Part shown: one piece after another, positions 17,026 through 24,366 of the stretch
Position numbering within the stretch: position 1 is the stretch's first letter
How the letters are laid out: every line of letters begins with the position of its first letter
Source: SHWB01 sp050246875
GTDB taxonomy: Bacteria > Pseudomonadota > Alphaproteobacteria > UBA6615
Assembly (NCBI GenBank): GCA_050246875.1
Contig: JBFWVF010000004.1
Coordinates: 1 to 64,000 of the forward strand
Direction: 5' to 3'
DNA: 64,000 nt
Translations under genes and position numbers: made by a program
The notes under the pieces: generated by a model
Databases searched by the model: none
The model's input: only the letters and a program-made list of their open reading frames with translations
What the model was told of the DNA's origin: nothing

Positions 17026-17916
17026 ATGCGCCAGCGTTCCCGGCTCGAGGCGATCGCCATCATGTGCTTCGCCTCGGCCTGCTTCATCGCCATGCACACC
17101 TGCATCAAGGCGACGCGCGACACCACGCCCGTCGCCGTCGTGCTGTGGACGCAGTACGTCATCCAGCTCGCCGTGCTGACGGCGATCTTCGCGCCGCGCA
17201 TGCCCGGCTTCCTGCGGTCACCGCGGCTCGGCCTGCAGTACCTGCGCGCCGCCCTCCTGTTCGGCTGCATGGTCGGCATGTTCACGGCCGTCGGGCTGAT
17301 GCCGCTGGCCGACATCATCGCCATCGCCTTCTTCGCACCGCTGATCATCACCGCGCTTTCCGTGGCGATGCTGGGCGAGAAGGTGACGCCCGCGCACTGG
17401 GCGGCGGTGGCCGTGGCGTTCGTCGGTGTGCTGGTGATCATCCGGCCGGGCATGGGCGTGTTCGCCTGGGCGGCGCTGATCCCGCTCGGCGTCGCGGTCT
17501 GCGTCGCCCTCTACCAGACGCTGACCAAGGTGCTGGCCGGCGTGGACGCCGAAGCCATGCTGTACAACGCCACGCTGCTCGGCTTCGTCGCCAGCAGCGT
17601 TGCCGTACCCTTCTTCTGGCAGACTCCGGGGCTGCGCGAGACGGTGCTGCTGGCCGCCGCCGGGGCGCTCGGCCTTGCGGCGCATTTCTGCCTGATCAAG
17701 GCCTACCAGTGGGCGCCGGCCTCGGTGGTGGCGCCGTTCAGCTACGTCGAGCTGCTCTACGCCACGGCGCTGGGCTTCGCCGTGTTCGGCGACATCCCCG
17801 ACGCGCCGACCTTCGCCGGCGGCGCCCTCGTCGCCGCCAGCGGGCTGTGGCTGCTGCACTACCAGGCGCGGCGCGAGCGCGCGGCACGGGCGGTGGCGGT
17901 GGAGGCGGCGGAGTAG
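17026..17916 (+). CDS. EamA/DMT family transporter
   Basis: The 296-residue protein has about ten hydrophobic helices in the two-repeat EamA pattern, for example AIMCFASACFIAMHTCIK at the start and the LGEKVTPAHWAAVAVAFVGVLVII segment at the end of repeat 1. The family contains drug/metabolite exporters; the substrate is unknown. ATG 17026 was chosen because upstream in-frame sequence is translated repeat. It is flanked on both sides by palindromic repeats and appears monocistronic. Confidence 0.88.
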   Translation: MRQRSRLEAIAIMCFASACFIAMHTCIKATRDTTPVAVVLWTQYVIQLAVLTAIFAPRMPGFLRSPRLGLQYLRAALLFGCMVGMFTAVGLMPLADIIAIAFFAPLIITALSVAMLGEKVTPAHWAAVAVAFVGVLVIIRPGMGVFAWAALIPLGVAVCVALYQTLTKVLAGVDAEAMLYNATLLGFVASSVAVPFFWQTPGLRETVLLAAAGALGLAAHFCLIKAYQWAPASVVAPFSYVELLYATALGFAVFGDIPDAPTFAGGALVAASGLWLLHYQARRERAARAVAVEAAE

Positions 17917-17928
17917 CGGATGCGAACG

Positions 17929-18064
17929 CTCCCTCTCCTCCCGTGGGAGGAGAGGGTCGGGGTGAGGAGGGACGGCACGCGCGTGGCCTCGGCCGGCGCT
18001 GCCCCACCTCACCCGGCTCGCGTCGCTCGCCACCCTCTCCCCCCGGTGGGCGGAGAGGGTTTTT
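17929..18064. repeat. Family A palindromic repeats
   Basis: A CCCTCTCC...GGAGAGGG hairpin with a GGGGTGAGGAGG tail faces a CCCCACCTCACCC tract and a second hairpin ending at 18060. Together they fill most of the gap between the EamA gene and msrA. Confidence 0.75.
18032..18064 (+). terminator. Hairpin with T tract, possible rho-independent terminator
   Basis: The arm ACCCTCTCC (18032-18040) pairs with GGAGAGGGT (18052-18060), followed directly by TTTT at 18061-18064. The hairpin is part of a repeat unit but has terminator form in the direction of the EamA gene, 116 bp after its stop. Repeat elements of this type may act as terminators. Confidence 0.4.
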
Positions 18065-18146
18065 CGGGCGGGCCGGGAGGTGAAGCGCACGCCCGCTTCG
18101 GCTATGATCCCCCCGAGATTTCGCACACCAACGGCGGAGGACGACC

Positions 18147-18659
18147 ATGGCCGAGGAACGCGCGGTACTGGCCGGCGGCTGCTTCTGGGGCATGCAGGAC
18201 CTGATCCGGCGTCTGCCCGGCGTGACCGCCACCCGCGTCGGCTACACCGGCGGTAACGTGAAGCACGCCACCTACCGCAACCACGGCACGCATGCCGAGG
18301 GCATCGAGATCCTCTTCGACCCGGCGCAGACCAGCTTCCGCGCCCTGCTGGAATTCTTCTTCCAGATCCACGACCCGACCACGAAGAACCGCCAGGGCAA
18401 CGACATCGGCACCAGCTACCGCTCGGCCATCTACTACACCAGCCCCGAGCAGAAGCGCGTGGCCGAGGAGACCATCGCGGATGTGAACGCCTCGGGCCTG
18501 TGGCCGGGCAAGGTGGTGACCGAACTGGCGCCGGCCGGCGACTTCTGGGAAGCCGAGCCCGAGCACCAGGACTATCTCGAACGCTACCCCAACGGTTACA
18601 CCTGCCACTACGTGCGGCCGAACTGGAAGCTGCCGACGCGCAGGGCGGCGGCGGAGTAG
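18147..18659 (+). CDS. msrA: Peptide-methionine (S)-S-oxide reductase MsrA
   Basis: MsrA repairs S-sulfoxides of methionine using thioredoxin. The 170-residue protein has the catalytic GGCFWGMQ motif with Cys12, the GYTGGN segment, the EGIEILFDP and LLEFFFQIHDPTT segments, and GTSYRSAIYY. A second cysteine in YTCHYV near the C-terminus could act as the resolving residue. A TATGAT at 18103-18108 just upstream may be the -10 box. The gene is single and flanked by repeats. Confidence 0.95.
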   Translation: MAEERAVLAGGCFWGMQDLIRRLPGVTATRVGYTGGNVKHATYRNHGTHAEGIEILFDPAQTSFRALLEFFFQIHDPTTKNRQGNDIGTSYRSAIYYTSPEQKRVAEETIADVNASGLWPGKVVTELAPAGDFWEAEPEHQDYLERYPNGYTCHYVRPNWKLPTRRAAAE

Positions 18660-18676
18660 CGGCGGGGCTTTCACGA

Positions 18677-18871
18677 ACCCCTTCCCTCTCCCAAAGGGAG
18701 AGGGCTTCCGGCGCCGGCGCCGCAGGGCGCGAAGCGACCGAGGCGCCCTGCGCCGGAAGGGCGAGGGGTTACACGGCCAGCCTTTTTCCCCGACGACCGT
18801 AACCCCTCACCCTTGCCGCGTAAGGCTCGCTACGCTCGCCAACGCGGCAAGCCCTCTCCCTGAAGGAGAGG
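18677..18871. repeat. Facing pair of composite palindromic repeats (family C)
   Basis: A unit starting CCCTTCCCTCTCCCAAAGGGAGAGGGC and ending GGAAGGGCGAGGGGTTAC (to 18772) faces a second one, GTAACCCCTCACCCTTGCCGCG (from 18799) to CCCTCTCCCTGAAGGAGAGG. Each unit contains its own internal hairpin, and the pair forms a larger inverted repeat. A very similar pair is at 25715-25907. No gene is supported in 18660-18911. Confidence 0.7.
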
Positions 18872-18911
18872 AGAAACGCGCATGGAAGGGGGAGCGGCGA
18901 GGAGGCGGCGG

Positions 18912-19295
18912 TCAGAGAACGCCGGCCACGTCCGTCCGTGCGAAATCGTCGCCGACATAGAGCAGGCGGCAGGCGTGCTCCTGCGCCAGCGCATAGGCGA
19001 AGCAATCGCCGAAATCGAGCCCGACGGGGTGGCTGCCCTTGCCCCAGCGCAGATGCGCGGCCGCGACGCGGCGAGCCATCGCCGGCGTGACCGGAGCGAT
19101 CTCGAATCCGAGCCCGTCGATCAGCCGCTCCATTTCCGCTCCAACGTTACGACGCGTGGCGACGATGAGCGCCTCGGCGACGGTAACAGCGGACACGACG
19201 AGGTCGTCCTCGGCCTCCAGCACGGCAATGCAGGAATCAGCGGCGGGCTCGCCGAGCACGACGGCCATCAGCGCGGAGGTATCGACGGCGATCAC
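18912..19295 (-). CDS. vapC: PIN-domain ribonuclease toxin, VapC family
   Basis: The 127-residue PIN protein keeps the acidic metal-binding set: Asp5 (MIAVDTSALMAV), Glu41 (TVAEALIV), Asp94/Asp97 (GLDFGDCFAYALA) and Asp116/117 (YVGDDF). VapC toxins usually cut tRNA or rRNA when released from VapB. It overlaps the antitoxin gene by 4 bp (19292-19295), the usual operon form. The closest layout is the type with GLDFGDCFAYALA, common in proteobacteria. No sign of inactivation is seen. Confidence 0.9.
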   Translation of the reverse strand: MIAVDTSALMAVVLGEPAADSCIAVLEAEDDLVVSAVTVAEALIVATRRNVGAEMERLIDGLGFEIAPVTPAMARRVAAAHLRWGKGSHPVGLDFGDCFAYALAQEHACRLLYVGDDFARTDVAGVL

Positions 19296-19549
19296 CCGGG
19301 CAGCCCGTCATCCCCGTAAAGGAAGTCCTGGCTGCGCGCGGCGTCCGGCCCGGCGCTCGCCCGCGCGGCACCAGCCTGCCGCACCGCCTCGAGCAGCGCC
19401 CGCCGCCCGGCGCGGTCCGGCACCGCCCGCACCGGCACCAGCCGCACGGCCGGATGGCCGTGGCGGGTCAGCACGATCTCGTCGCCGGCCTCGGCGCGAC
19501 GCACGAGTTCGGTGAGCTGGCCCTTGGCTTCGCTGACGGGGATGCGCAT
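19292..19549 (-). CDS. vapB: Phd/YefM-type antitoxin of VapC
   Basis: The 85-residue protein begins with the DNA-binding Phd/YefM fold (MRIPVSEAKGQLTELVRRAEAGDEIVLTRHGHPAVRLVPV) and ends with a flexible tail (DFLYGDDGLPG) likely to block the PIN active site. Antitoxins of this fold normally repress their own operon. The start lies next to an AT-rich tract with TTAATTAA-like sequence that could hold the promoter, though no clear dyad was found. It marks the left edge of the AT-richer patch that follows. Confidence 0.87.
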   Translation of the reverse strand: MRIPVSEAKGQLTELVRRAEAGDEIVLTRHGHPAVRLVPVRAVPDRAGRRALLEAVRQAGAARASAGPDAARSQDFLYGDDGLPG

Positions 19550-19771
19550 GGGGTGAATTTAGACTAATTAATGGACCATAACAACCGGCACGGGGCCGCT
19601 TCTCTCTCGGCCCGGGCACCGGCGAAGCCGCGCACCGGGATGTCTTGAGTCAGAACAGCCGAAGACGCTGTCAGCAAACCGTCAAATTTGGTAAGCGTGC
19701 TCCCAAGCCGGCGCACAGATTGAATGCATTATCTTTGTAATTCCACCGTAATTCCGTTTAAGCATCTCGGA
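19550..19771. other. AT-richer intergenic region
   Basis: Base composition falls sharply here relative to vapBC. There is no plausible coding frame, and no hairpin with a T tract was recognised. It separates vapB from the 3' end of the GHKL-nuclease gene and probably contains the vapB promoter. Confidence 0.5.
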
Positions 19772-21778
19772 CTACGGGTGTCTATCGTACCGAAGCCCAG
19801 CAGCGTGAACAAAGGCGTGATTTCGAAGCCGAGCATCGCTGATTAAGTCGGCCCACTCGACTACTTCGATAACACCACGAAATTTACCACTTAGTTGCTG
19901 GAAGCGCCCGCGTCCATTCGTGGTTGTTGACCAGCCGCTTGTGTGAATCTCTAACTTCCCCACAATATCTGCGATGACGTAGCAATAATATATACAATCC
20001 TCTGCTACACGCACGCGCCCACCCCGGTAATCAAATATCTCTCCACCACGCAGCTTGTTGAGATACTCCAAAATCTGGCTCTGCGGCGTATATCTCTCAT
20101 CGTAATCACGTCGACCAGGCTGTTTAAATTCTACCAGCATCACTCTCTTCAGCGGATCTTCGCCTTCCGTCCCGAGGCCATGAATTTGATCATAGACAAG
20201 CAGGTCAGGCCGACGTGTGCTACGCTGCCCTTCTATGATTTGAGTGAACGGCACGTCGGATGCAAAATACTTGGTGAAAGTTAGACGCTCATCGATAATC
20301 CATAGATCGTGGTCGGCATTCTCGACATGCGTCGGGTTGTCCCCGCGGAGCTTCATCGGACAAATGAACTGATGAAGTGTTTCTTCTAGGCTGAAATCTT
20401 GGCTGCCGTTTCCACGATCGCGAATTTTGCGAATCAGAATTTCCATCACGTCCAACACGATCTTCCGGCGCAGCACATATTCCGTGAGTTGACGTTGCTC
20501 TTCTGCGCGAATGTCATCTGCGGCGGACCTGACTGCAGCCAAGAAGTCTGCTGGGGTTTCGGTCGTGCTCTCAAGCTGCTGAACAATCGTTTGGATGCGA
20601 CTGTTACGCTCATTATCTCGCCGTATCCGAATTGGGATAAGCGCTTGAGCGAACTGCTCGGCCTTGACGGCGTTCTTAGGCGCTCGCGCGAGTAACTGCT
20701 GTGGATCCTCAAAGCCGAACGTGGGGTATTCTTCAACGAACGCCTGCATGGTTCCAAGCCGCACAGTGTCAAATTCGGTCACTTCGCTTTGAAGCGCATT
20801 CGCGCGCGCGTGTTCGGCGCCGGCCCGCACAATTTCCTCAACGATGGACTCATTGAAGTTGAATTGCGTGCGCTCCTGATTAACGCGATCGTCTAAAAAT
20901 TCTCCAGTGACGCACCCGTGATAGACATGGTCATCGTCAGGCCCAAATCGGCCAATACCCACGAGCCCATCTATCTTCCGGGTTGTTACGGTTCTACCAC
21001 TTGCAACGAGATGTATCTGATGAAGACCATCGAAGTTGGCGCTCGCAGCCCTCTTGCAAATAAAACTGGCAAGTTTCAATTCACCAAAATTTTCAGTTTG
21101 AATCGTCGCAATGCCACGATCCTCGACACGGAGACTCTCGATTTCGCGAGGAAACTCTGTGGCTGTATTCTCAATGTCAACAATTACGCGAGGAGATTCA
21201 CCAAGGATAAAGTCTGCAAAGAAATGGGAGCCAAAGTGACGAATGATCGTGGCAGGACGGATTGGAAATTTGCCTTGATAAGCTGCCCCACGCAGGCCCT
21301 TAAAGGTGATTGAGGTACCAGTTGGAGCGCCGGCAATCTCTTCGTTCGTTTCCTCTGTGATCTGGTCGGCGGCCCGAAGGACAAAAACGAACGAACGCCG
21401 GAAGGTCCGTCCACCGTCCCGATATACGCTCGCCACGCTGATGTGGTCGAATGCGTCGAGCCAAAGCAATCTGCCAACGCCCTTGCCACCACGCGGTAGC
21501 TTGAAATCTGTATCAGTCGTGCAAAATGCTTCAAAACGTTTAGGCTCTAGTCCAACCCCATTGTCTGCAACTACAATCGTAATTTCCGACGGCGTACCGG
21601 GCGCCGCAATCGTAACAACGATTCGGCCACGTTCTTGATACTGGTCATCAAATGCATCCTCTACTGCGTGGAATGCATTGCTCACCGCCTCGAATATTGG
21701 CTGGAGTGCTTCGGCGGCTGATGACGGCTTCGGGAACCGTTTAACCCGATTAACGATATCTCCCCTCATCGAGGTCAT
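19772..21778 (-). CDS. GHKL ATPase fused to a PD-(D/E)XK nuclease-like domain (putative defence protein)
   Basis: This 668-residue protein starts with a GHKL ATPase: the N-box Glu30-x3-Asn34-x2-His37 (EAVSNAFHAV), Asp72 in DNGVG, and GGKGVGR at 97-103. These are the ATP-lid motifs of MutL, Hsp90, MORC and type II topoisomerases. Near the C-terminus are Pro524-Asp525 (RRPDLLVYD), Glu550-x-Lys552 (MLVEFKQP) and Gln568-x3-Tyr572, the layout of a RecB/Cas4-like PD-(D/E)XK nuclease. A helical middle region (about 350-470) and a DLWIIDERLTF segment lie between. No membrane segment or signal is present. The gene is markedly AT-richer than its surroundings and stands alone, so horizontal gain is likely. 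Phage or plasmid defence is inferred, not shown. ATG 21778 has GAGG 8 bases upstream. Confidence 0.8.
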   Translation of the reverse strand: MTSMRGDIVNRVKRFPKPSSAAEALQPIFEAVSNAFHAVEDAFDDQYQERGRIVVTIAAPGTPSEITIVVADNGVGLEPKRFEAFCTTDTDFKLPRGGKGVGRLLWLDAFDHISVASVYRDGGRTFRRSFVFVLRAADQITEETNEEIAGAPTGTSITFKGLRGAAYQGKFPIRPATIIRHFGSHFFADFILGESPRVIVDIENTATEFPREIESLRVEDRGIATIQTENFGELKLASFICKRAASANFDGLHQIHLVASGRTVTTRKIDGLVGIGRFGPDDDHVYHGCVTGEFLDDRVNQERTQFNFNESIVEEIVRAGAEHARANALQSEVTEFDTVRLGTMQAFVEEYPTFGFEDPQQLLARAPKNAVKAEQFAQALIPIRIRRDNERNSRIQTIVQQLESTTETPADFLAAVRSAADDIRAEEQRQLTEYVLRRKIVLDVMEILIRKIRDRGNGSQDFSLEETLHQFICPMKLRGDNPTHVENADHDLWIIDERLTFTKYFASDVPFTQIIEGQRSTRRPDLLVYDQIHGLGTEGEDPLKRVMLVEFKQPGRRDYDERYTPQSQILEYLNKLRGGEIFDYRGGRVRVAEDCIYYCYVIADIVGKLEIHTSGWSTTTNGRGRFQQLSGKFRGVIEVVEWADLISDARLRNHAFVHAAGLRYDRHP

Positions 21779-21813
21779 TCATCAATCCTCGCGGGAAAAA
21801 TTCCATCCATGCC

Positions 21814-21842
21814 ACGATAGTCTATGGGTCGGAGTGCGGCAA
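21814..21842 (-). promoter_or_regulatory. Possible promoter of the GHKL-nuclease gene
   Basis: On the minus strand TTGCCG (21842-21837) and TATCGT (21819-21814) are spaced by 17 bp, each matching four of six consensus positions, about 36 bp upstream of the start codon. The prediction is modest but the spacing is ideal. Confidence 0.35.
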
Positions 21843-21890
21843 TTCCCTACCAAGTAGTTGAGGTTTCTATAAGTTCTACTTTTTTTACCA

Positions 21891-23462
21891 TCACTCCCAC
21901 TCGATGGTCCCCGGCGGTTTCGAGGTGCAGTCGTAGACCACGCGGTTGATGCCGCGCACCTCGTTGACGATGCGGGTCGAGACGCGCGCCAGAAACGCGT
22001 GATCGAAGGGGTAGCTGTCGGCGGTCATGCCGTCGGTCGAGGTGACGGCGCGCAGCGCGCAGACGCTCTCGTAGGTGCGCGCGTCGCCCATCACGCCCAC
22101 GGTCCGCACCGGCAGCAGCACGGCGAAGGCCTGCCAGATGGCGTCGTAGAGGCCGGCGGTGCGGATCTCCTCGATGAAGATGGCGTCGGCCCTGCGCAGC
22201 ACGTCGAGCGCGTCGCGGCGGATGGCGCCGGGCATGCGGATGGCGAGGCCGGGGCCGGGGAAGGGGTGGCGGCCGACGATGGTCTCGGGCAGGCCCAGCT
22301 CGCGGCCGAGGTCGCGCACCTCGTCCTTGAACAGCTCGCGCAGCGGCTCGACCAGCGCCATCTTCATGTGCTCGGGCAGGCCGCCGACATTGTGGTGCGA
22401 CTTGATCGTCGCCGAGGGGCCGCCGAAGGCGCTGACGCTCTCGATCACGTCGGGGTAGAGCGTGCCCTGGCAGAGGAAGCCGGCGCCGCCGATCTTCGCC
22501 GCCTCCTCGTCGAACACCTCGACGAAGGTGCGGCCGATGATCTTGCGCTTCTCCTCCGGGTCGGCGACGCCCTCGAGCCGGCCGAGGAACAGGTCCGACG
22601 CGTCGCGGTGCACCAGCTCGACGTTGAAGCGGCCGCGGAAGACGCGCACCACCTCCTCCGCCTCGCCGGCGCGCAGCAGGCCGTGGTCGACGAAGATGCA
22701 GGTGAGGCGGCTGCCGATGGCCTCGTGCACCAGCACGGCGGCGACCGAGCTGTCGACGCCGCCCGAGAGACCGCAGACGACGCGGCCCGCCTCGCCGACC
22801 TGGGCGCGGATGCGCGCGACGGCGGCGGCGCGGAAGGCGGCCATCGTCCAGGCGCCCGAACAGCCGGCGACCTTGCGCACGAAGTTGGCGATCAGCTTCG
22901 CGCCGTCGGGCGTGTGCACCACCTCCGGGTGGAACTGCACGCCATAGAAGCGCCTCGTGTCGTCGGCGGTGGCGGCGAAGGGCGCGCCGTCCGAGGTGGC
23001 GACGCGGCGGAAGCCCGGCGGCAGGCGCGTGACGCGGTCGCCATGCGACATCCACACCTGATGGCGCTCGCCGGGGCGCCAGACGCCGTCGAAGAGGATG
23101 CAGTCCTCGGCCACGTCGAGCATGGCGCGGCCGAACTCCTGGTGGTCGGAGCCCTCGACGGCGCCGCCGAGGCGGGCGCACATGAGCTGCTGGCCGTAGC
23201 AGATGCCGAGCACCGGCACGCCGGCCGCGAACACCGCCGGGTCGACGTCGGGCGCGGCGGCGGCGATGACGCTCGCCGGGCCGCCCGACAGGACGATCGC
23301 CTTCGGCGCGAACTGCGCAAGGAAGGCGGCGTCGACGCGGAAGCAGGGGTGGATCTCGCAGTAGGCGCCGGCCTCGCGCACGCGGCGCGCGATGAGCTGC
23401 GTCACCTGCGAGCCGAAATCGACGATGAGAATGTGTTCGGATTCGGGGGCTGGCGCGGTCAT
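21891..23462 (-). CDS. guaA: GMP synthase (glutamine-hydrolysing) GuaA
   Basis: GuaA aminates XMP to GMP. The 523-residue protein has the class I glutaminase domain with Cys88 (GICYGQQ) and the His178/Glu180 pair (VQFHPE), then the ATP pyrophosphatase loop LSGGVDSS at 232-239, the GQGTLYPD-like QGTLYPDVIES, HHNVGGLPE and RHPFPGPGLA, and the dimerisation domain ending in TSKPPGTIEWE, the family C-terminus. It lies in the same minus-strand stretch as guaB (about 2.5 kb upstream), but separate transcription is suggested by repeats and other genes between them. Confidence 0.97.
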   Translation of the reverse strand: MTAPAPESEHILIVDFGSQVTQLIARRVREAGAYCEIHPCFRVDAAFLAQFAPKAIVLSGGPASVIAAAAPDVDPAVFAAGVPVLGICYGQQLMCARLGGAVEGSDHQEFGRAMLDVAEDCILFDGVWRPGERHQVWMSHGDRVTRLPPGFRRVATSDGAPFAATADDTRRFYGVQFHPEVVHTPDGAKLIANFVRKVAGCSGAWTMAAFRAAAVARIRAQVGEAGRVVCGLSGGVDSSVAAVLVHEAIGSRLTCIFVDHGLLRAGEAEEVVRVFRGRFNVELVHRDASDLFLGRLEGVADPEEKRKIIGRTFVEVFDEEAAKIGGAGFLCQGTLYPDVIESVSAFGGPSATIKSHHNVGGLPEHMKMALVEPLRELFKDEVRDLGRELGLPETIVGRHPFPGPGLAIRMPGAIRRDALDVLRRADAIFIEEIRTAGLYDAIWQAFAVLLPVRTVGVMGDARTYESVCALRAVTSTDGMTADSYPFDHAFLARVSTRIVNEVRGINRVVYDCTSKPPGTIEWE

Positions 23463-23541
23463 GCGGCGTCATAACCGATTCCCGGGGCCGCTGCACGCGC
23501 CAGGCGGCGGCTGGCGACATCCCGGCAGCCGTTGGTAACAG

Positions 23542-23586
23542 CCCCCACCTCACCCTGCCCTCTCCGCCCCCAGGGGCGGAGAGGGT
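23542..23586. repeat. Family A palindromic repeat
   Basis: A CCCCACCTCACC tract followed by CCCTCTCCGCCCC and its inverted copy GGGGCGGAGAGGG forms one compact hairpin unit upstream of guaA. Confidence 0.75.
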
Positions 23587-23611
23587 GAACAGGAGGGGAG
23601 GTTCCCCGACC

Positions 23612-23695
23612 CGTCATTGCGAGGAGGCCGAGCCGACGCGGCAATCCAGCCCGCCCGCCGCGACACTGGATGGCTTCGCTTCGCTCGCAATGACG
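23612..23695. repeat. Family B palindromic repeat (CGTCATTGCGAG type)
   Basis: The unit begins CGTCATTGCGAGGAGGC and ends with the inverted TCGCTCGCAATGACG. The inner part is also partly complementary (GCAATCCA against TGGATGGC). The same unit recurs at 46086-46168 and 51561-51643, with length 83-84 in all three. Confidence 0.8.
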
Positions 23696-23719
23696 AAGCG
23701 CGAGGACCGGGCCAAGCGC

Positions 23720-23766
23720 GTCCCCTCTCGGCTTCCGGGGGCGGAGAGGGTCAAGGTGAGGCGGGG
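23720..23766. repeat. Family A palindromic repeat, partial
   Basis: A TCCCCTCTCGGC arm faces GGGGGCGGAGAGGG followed by GGTGAGGCGGGG, an imperfect copy of the family A unit immediately after the GNAT gene stop. Confidence 0.6.
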
Positions 23767-23779
23767 AAAGCGCGACGCC

Positions 23780-24334
23780 TCAATGCGCCGCGGGCCGGTC
23801 CCAGGCGTAGGCGATCTCGGGCAGGCGCGCGCCGGCGAAGGGCTCGGTGCGCTCGGCGACGCGGCGGCCGCCCATGCGCTCGTAGAAGAAGCGCGACGGG
23901 TTGGCGGCCAGCACCCAGACCAGCACGCCGGCCCGCCCGTCGCGGGCGAGCCGCGCGCGGCAGGCTTCCAGCAGGGCGCCGCCGTGGCCGTGGCCCTGAT
24001 GGTCGGGCGCGACGTAGAGGGTGTAGACCTCGCCCTGCCACGGCGCATCGGCCGGCACGCCGGCGCGGCGCAGCGGGCCGCAGGAGGCGAAGCCGACGAT
24101 GCCGGGCCCGCCGCGGAGCGGGCGGATGTCCTCGGCCACCAGCGTCGCCTCGCCGCGCGCCACGACATGGTGGCGCCACTGGCGCGTCTGGCGCCCCTCG
24201 GCAAGGCCGAGCAAGTAGCGGTCGGGGAGCATGCCGGCATAGGCCGCCCGCCACGCCTCGACATGGATGGCGGCGATGGCGGCGGCATCGTCCGGCGTCG
24301 CCCGGCGGATGTGCGTGGTGGCCGTGGGGCCCAT
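23780..24334 (-). CDS. GNAT family N-acetyltransferase
   Basis: The 184-residue protein is a GNAT acyltransferase. The acetyl-CoA motif A is EVYTLYVAPDHQGHGHGGALL (Q/R-x-x-G-x-G/A region), preceded by IVGFASCGPLR and followed by WVLAANPSRFFYERMGG, the usual motif B. The substrate cannot be predicted. The alignment begins at once with IRRATPDDAAAIAAIHVEAWR, supporting the ATG at 24334. It is 32 bp after the rsmB stop on the same strand, so the two may be co-transcribed. Confidence 0.88.
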   Translation of the reverse strand: MGPTATTHIRRATPDDAAAIAAIHVEAWRAAYAGMLPDRYLLGLAEGRQTRQWRHHVVARGEATLVAEDIRPLRGGPGIVGFASCGPLRRAGVPADAPWQGEVYTLYVAPDHQGHGHGGALLEACRARLARDGRAGVLVWVLAANPSRFFYERMGGRRVAERTEPFAGARLPEIAYAWDRPAAH

Positions 24335-24366
24335 GGCGCGAGGCTAGCGCGATTCCGGGCGCGGCG

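Larger units (their letters stand above)
23463..23779. other. Repeat-filled intergenic region between guaA and GNAT genes
   Basis: The 317 bases hold a family A palindrome (23542-23586), a family B unit (23612-23695) and another family A palindrome (23720-23766). No gene is supported. The region should also contain the guaA promoter, which I could not place with confidence. Confidence 0.6.

Noticed and set aside
20918..21313. A 131-codon plus-strand frame inside the GHKL gene
   Set aside because: It is antisense to the conserved central part of the larger gene, with no domain or ribosome-binding site.
23462..23780. A CRISPR array in the repeat-rich gaps
   Set aside because: The repeats are palindromic units of varied spacing, not short direct repeats with uniform unique spacers, and no cas genes are present.
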